Below, piece by piece: positions 63,088 through 64,000 of a stretch of 64,000 nucleotides of DNA (within the stretch, counting starts at the first letter, position 1; each line of letters starts with the position of its first letter). Both the position numbers and the translations under genes were made by a program. Source of the DNA: Mycobacterium sp. ST-F2 (GTDB lineage Bacteria > Actinomycetota > Actinomycetes > Mycobacteriales > Mycobacteriaceae); NCBI RefSeq assembly GCF_001905655.1, contig NZ_JMHT01000031.1, forward strand, positions 1-64,000. Direction: 5' to 3'. The notes below the pieces were generated by a model. That model did not search any database. It saw nothing but the letters and a program-made list of their open reading frames with translations, and had not been told where the DNA came from.

Positions 63088-64000
63088 TCAGCGCACCTGA
63101 ATTTCCGCGTCGATGGCCGGTTCGAAGCGCACCCGGTACACCGCCGGCCAGTACTTTCCCGTGACCAGGAACTGCCCGTTGCCGGCTGCCCCGCCGAGAT
63201 GCGCGATGCCGTTGAGTACCCCGGCCCCGCCGTGCCAGCCCGGCTCGCGCAGGCCGGTGGCGTACACGACGGCCGTGACGACGCCGGTGGTGGCGTCGAT
63301 CTCGATGATCTGGTCGGTGGGGAACACGTTGGCCCAGATCCGGTTGCCGGTGCAGTCGAGGCTGTTGAGCCCTGACACCGGAACCCCGTCGTAGGTCACG
63401 GCCATGGTCCCGGTTTCGCGCATGTCGTCGAGACCGTGGATGCGCAGCACGGAGGATCCGTCACTGCGGATCAGCCGGTCGCCGGCGCGGCACAGGCCCC
63501 AGCCCTGTCCGTCGAGGGGGACCTCGCGGAGCACGGACAGCGTGGCCTTGTCCCACTCGATCGCCACGCCGTTGTCGTAGGTCAGTTGCCACAGGTGTGT
63601 GCCGGCGTCGGCGATGCCCTCACCGAAGTAGTCCGGCGGCAGCGGCACGGTGCGGCGCAACTGGCCCGTGGTGGCATCGATTTCGCGCAGTGCGGATTTC
63701 CCGGTGAGACCGGTGCTCTCGTAGAGCGTCGTGCCGTCGACGAACATGCCCTCGGTGTAGGCAGCGGGGTCGTGGTCCAACTGTTGGAGGACCACAGGGC
63801 GGAGCTTGACCACCTGATCGGCAGCGGCAGTGGGGATTCCCGCCACCACGACCAGGAGCGCCCCGACCGCCGTCAGCGTCACCGCGGTGATCGCTGCGGT
63901 GTGCTCCTGCACCCAGTGGCGCATCCGCTCCAGGCCCTTCTCGGCAAACCGGGACGCCACCAGATGGGCGATGATCGGCGCGGCGGTGGTGCATCCGGCG
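63088..64000 (-). CDS. Glutamine cyclotransferase-domain protein, 5' end outside window
   Basis: The C-terminal ~245 residues form a glutamine cyclotransferase (QC) beta-propeller: HDPAAYTEGMFVDGTTLYESTGLTGKSALREID, PDYFGEGIADAGTHLWQLTYDNG, VPVSGLNSLDCTGNRIWANVFPTDQIIEID, and AGVLNGIAHLG. QC enzymes convert N-terminal Gln to pyroglutamate on exported proteins. A possible start is GTG at 63960 or ATG at 63924, the latter giving a signal peptide ending TAAA. The frame stays open to the window edge and reads AAPIIAHLVASRF, which resembles the last helices of GAP/LysE-like membrane proteins, so a longer fusion is possible. Confidence 0.75.
   Translation of the reverse strand, partial: AGCTTAAPIIAHLVASRFAEKGLERMRHWVQEHTAAITAVTLTAVGALLVVVAGIPTAAADQVVKLRPVVLQQLDHDPAAYTEGMFVDGTTLYESTGLTGKSALREIDATTGQLRRTVPLPPDYFGEGIADAGTHLWQLTYDNGVAIEWDKATLSVLREVPLDGQGWGLCRAGDRLIRSDGSSVLRIHGLDDMRETGTMAVTYDGVPVSGLNSLDCTGNRIWANVFPTDQIIEIDATTGVVTAVVYATGLREPGWHGGAGVLNGIAHLGGAAGNGQFLVTGKYWPAVYRVRFEPAIDAEIQVR

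Overview
The window is high-GC actinobacterial DNA that reads as the chromosome of a mycobacterium, most likely a rapidly growing Mycolicibacterium-type species. The evidence is a furA-katG pair, a 761-residue isocitrate lyase of the AceA/Icl2 type, a BfrA-type bacterioferritin, CYP124- and CYP125-type P450s with KstR-like operators, an LdtMt1-type L,D-transpeptidase, a RipD-like protein and a DUF7159 protein. A Lon protease is present, and Lon is absent from M. tuberculosis. From memory, many genes match the M. tuberculosis Rv1867-Rv1932 neighbourhood (Rv1867, Rv1869c, bfrA, an Rv1894c-like flavoenzyme, cinA, furA-katG, aceA, tpx), interrupted by genes whose relatives lie elsewhere (Rv0072-73, Rv0116c, Rv0196-97, Rv0517-18). 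No rRNA, tRNA, CRISPR array, insertion sequence or prophage was seen.

Layout. 1-7.7 kb: the end of a thiolase-like gene, a ferredoxin-reductase-type flavoprotein fused in frame to a DNA-glycosylase-like N-terminus, a TfoX-like protein, an ABC exporter pair, lon with a HAIR-like operator, and a deaminase with a shifted C-terminus. 7.8-11.5 kb: a two-part sensor kinase tail to tail with two LuxR-type regulators, one lacking its phosphoacceptor Asp. 12-16.6 kb: a KstR-marked thioesterase/enoyl-CoA hydratase pair, an HTH/VWA pair with tandem palindromes, an iron-storage module (bfd, bfrA, IdeR-like box) and a KstR-marked CMD-family protein. 16.6-28.8 kb: an amidohydrolase operon, a dienelactone hydrolase/cupredoxin pair, cyp124, a Baeyer-Villiger monooxygenase, cell-envelope genes and cyp125. 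29-35 kb: a Crp/Fnr-like regulator facing a PAS-ANTAR protein, a TetR/molybdopterin oxidoreductase operon, and an AbiEi/DUF559-like gene bracketed by two copies of a 44-bp palindromic repeat.

35-47 kb: a KstR-marked nitronate-monooxygenase-like gene with a tiny membrane-protein gene, a HAD phosphatase, a steroid-dehydrogenase-like SDR, a GH2 lipoprotein, cinA, and terC behind a yybP-ykoY (Mn2+) riboswitch. 47-57.5 kb: an acyltransferase/SGNH pair, a degenerate GGDEF protein, furA-katG, a LysR/MFS pair, a MOSC protein and a RipD-like pseudo-hydrolase. 57.5-64 kb: tpx, a PrrB-like kinase without a partner regulator, an EamA transporter, aceA, a tautomerase and a glutamine-cyclotransferase-domain protein running off the window.

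Three themes tie the region together. Sterol and branched-lipid oxidation is the first: cyp124, cyp125, the monooxygenase, the flavoenzyme and four KstR-like sites at separate promoters. Oxidative stress and metals is the second: katG, tpx, yaaA, furA, bfrA/bfd, the Mn riboswitch and terC. The third is an unusual density of palindromic operators between divergent regulator-target pairs. The most noteworthy observations are the in-frame fusion at the start of the window, the duplicated KstR promoter shared by cyp125 and the flavoenzyme, the repeat-bracketed AbiEi/DUF559 gene, the frameshifted deaminase and the Mn riboswitch.
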